Assembly: GCA_021816565.1 (NCBI GenBank)
Contig: JAKAXN010000188.1
Coordinates: 1-8,456, forward strand
DNA from: Actinomycetes bacterium
GTDB lineage: Bacteria > Actinomycetota > Acidimicrobiia > Acidimicrobiales > Palsa-688
Direction of reading: 5' to 3'
Length of the DNA stretch: 8,456 nt
Shown here: in pieces, positions 7,070 through 8,456 of the stretch
How positions within the stretch are numbered: position 1 is the stretch's first letter
Layout of the letters: each line of letters begins with the position of its first letter
Made by a program: the position numbers and the translations under genes
Notes under the pieces: generated by a model
What the model saw: only the letters and a program-made list of their open reading frames with translations
Told to the model about the DNA's origin: nothing
Databases searched by the model: none

Positions 7070-7088
<19 letters not shown>
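6447..7088 (+). CDS. cobH: Precorrin-8X / cobalt-precorrin-8 methylmutase
   Basis: CobH/CbiC moves the methyl group from C11 to C12 of (cobalt-)precorrin-8, giving (hydrogeno)cobyrinate, the substrate of the CbiA encoded at the other end of this block. The 213-residue length is typical. Visible features are HPIEVESYAIM (12-22), ARMIHATAD with the expected catalytic His (His44, matching His43 of characterised CobH), VVCDARMVVAGI, VIGNAPTALRRLL, the GLPVGYVDAAESKKAL loop and SPVAAAAVNALL at the end. The start is most likely TTG 6447, which overlaps the ferredoxin TGA as TTGA. The next in-frame ATG (6510) would remove the conserved HPIE segment, and I see no better ATG or GTG between. The 3' end overlaps the convergent livF by 19 nt. 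Product assignment is firm; the TTG start is moderately sure. Confidence 0.93.
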
Positions 7089-7763
<675 letters not shown>

Positions 7764-7774
<11 letters not shown>

Positions 7775-8456
7775 CGCCGGCCTCCTGGTCGGCGCTCGCC
7801 GCCAGGGCGTCGAGCGGGCTGTCGTCGTCTGCGTCGGGCCGGCCCAGGTACGCCTCGATGACCGCCGGCGACTCCCGGACCTCCTCGGGGGACCCCTCGG
7901 CGATCTTCTTACCGAAGTCCAGCACCGCGATGCGATCGCAGATCGACATGACCAGGCCCATGTCGTGCTCGATCAGCAGCACCGTGACCCCCCGGTCCCG
8001 GATGGCCCGGATGAGCGCGGCCAGGCCGTTCTTCTCCGCCGGGTTCATGCCGGCGGCCGGCTCGTCGAGCAGCAGCAGCTTCGGCCTGGTGGCCAGGGCC
8101 CGGGCGATCTCCAGGCGGCGCTGCCCGCCGTAGGCCAGGTTGCGGGCCGCCTCCGATTCCACCTCGGCGATGCCGGTGAAGGCCAGCAGCTCCCGGGCCA
8201 GCGCCTGCCCCTCCCGCTGCTCCCGGCGGTGGCGGGGCAGGCCCAGCACCGCCCCGGGTATCCCGGTGCGGTGCTGGGCGTCGGCTCCGACCATCACGTT
8301 CTCCAGGGCCGACATCTCCGGGAACAGCCGGATGTTCTGGAAGGTCCGGGCCAGGCCCAGCTGGGTGATCCGGTGGGGCTTGAGCCCGTTGACCACCCGC
8401 CCGGCGAAGCGTACGGCGCCCTCGGTCGGCTGGTACACCCCGGTGATGACGTTGAA
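7764..8456 (-). CDS. livG: Branched-chain amino acid-type ABC transporter ATP-binding protein LivG (5'-truncated by window)
   Basis: The frame is open to the right edge of the window and reads FNVITGVYQPTEG from base 8456 inward. This is the sequence that normally follows Walker A in LivG, so Walker A itself lies just outside and 231 codons including the stop remain. Visible marks are ARTFQNIRLFPEMSALENV (Q-loop region), NLAYGGQRRLEIARAL (LivG-type signature), KLLLLDEPAAGMNP (Walker B) and VLLIEHDMGLVM (switch His present). The C-terminal 25 residues or so after EAYLG form an acidic, Asp/Ala-rich tail beyond the usual end, and its last codons overlap livF. A GTG at 8438 would be a false internal start because the conserved FNVITG lies before it. 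It is the partner of LivF in one operon read from the right. Confidence 0.94.
7781..7786 (-). promoter_or_regulatory. Shine-Dalgarno site of livF
   Basis: On the minus strand AGGAGG lies 6 nt before ATG 7774, a near-ideal ribosome site within the end of livG. It fixes the livF start and contrasts with the corrin operon, where no start has a comparable site. Confidence 0.75.

Overview
The window is about 74% G+C by eye. It has many GTG starts and one probable TTG start, and its genes are packed with almost no spacing. Together with the fused CbiE-CbiT and CbiG-CbiH enzymes, this suggests a high-GC actinobacterium. A deep-branching, Acidimicrobiia-like lineage is possible, but that is a guess from style and not from any marker gene.

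Positions 1-7088 (+ strand) hold the distal part of a corrin-ring (cobalamin, vitamin B12) operon. In order it encodes: the C-terminal amidotransferase part of cobyrinate a,c-diamide synthase (CbiA/CobB, cut by the window start); a precorrin-2 C20-methyltransferase (CobI/CbiL) with an unexpected N-terminal ribbon-helix-helix domain; the C11-methyltransferase (CobM/CbiF); the C1-methyltransferase (CbiD); the bifunctional C5/C15-methyltransferase and decarboxylase (CobL = CbiE-CbiT); a CbiG-CbiH (CbiG-CobJ) fusion; a 64-residue 2x[4Fe-4S] ferredoxin; and precorrin-8 methylmutase (CobH/CbiC). CbiD and CbiG mark the early-cobalt-insertion (anaerobic-type) route. The set covers almost every step from factor II to cobyrinate a,c-diamide; the one clear gap is a precorrin-6A reductase (CbiJ/CobK). 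Every junction from cobI onward is a 4-8 nt overlap, and cbiA and cobI are 9 nt apart, so the block is almost certainly one translationally coupled operon. No promoter or B12 riboswitch lies inside the window.

Positions 7070-8456 (- strand) hold a second, converging operon: livF and the 3' part of livG, the two ATPase subunits of a branched-chain amino acid (HAAT-type) ABC importer. livG runs off the right edge and loses its Walker A region. The livF and cobH coding regions overlap tail-to-tail by 19 nt, leaving no room for an intergenic terminator.

The observations most worth a second look are the DNA-binding-type domain fused to CobI, the dedicated ferredoxin inside the corrin operon, and the convergent coding overlap. 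There is no gene-free stretch longer than 300 bases, and I see no RNA genes, mobile elements, CRISPR arrays or substantial repeats.
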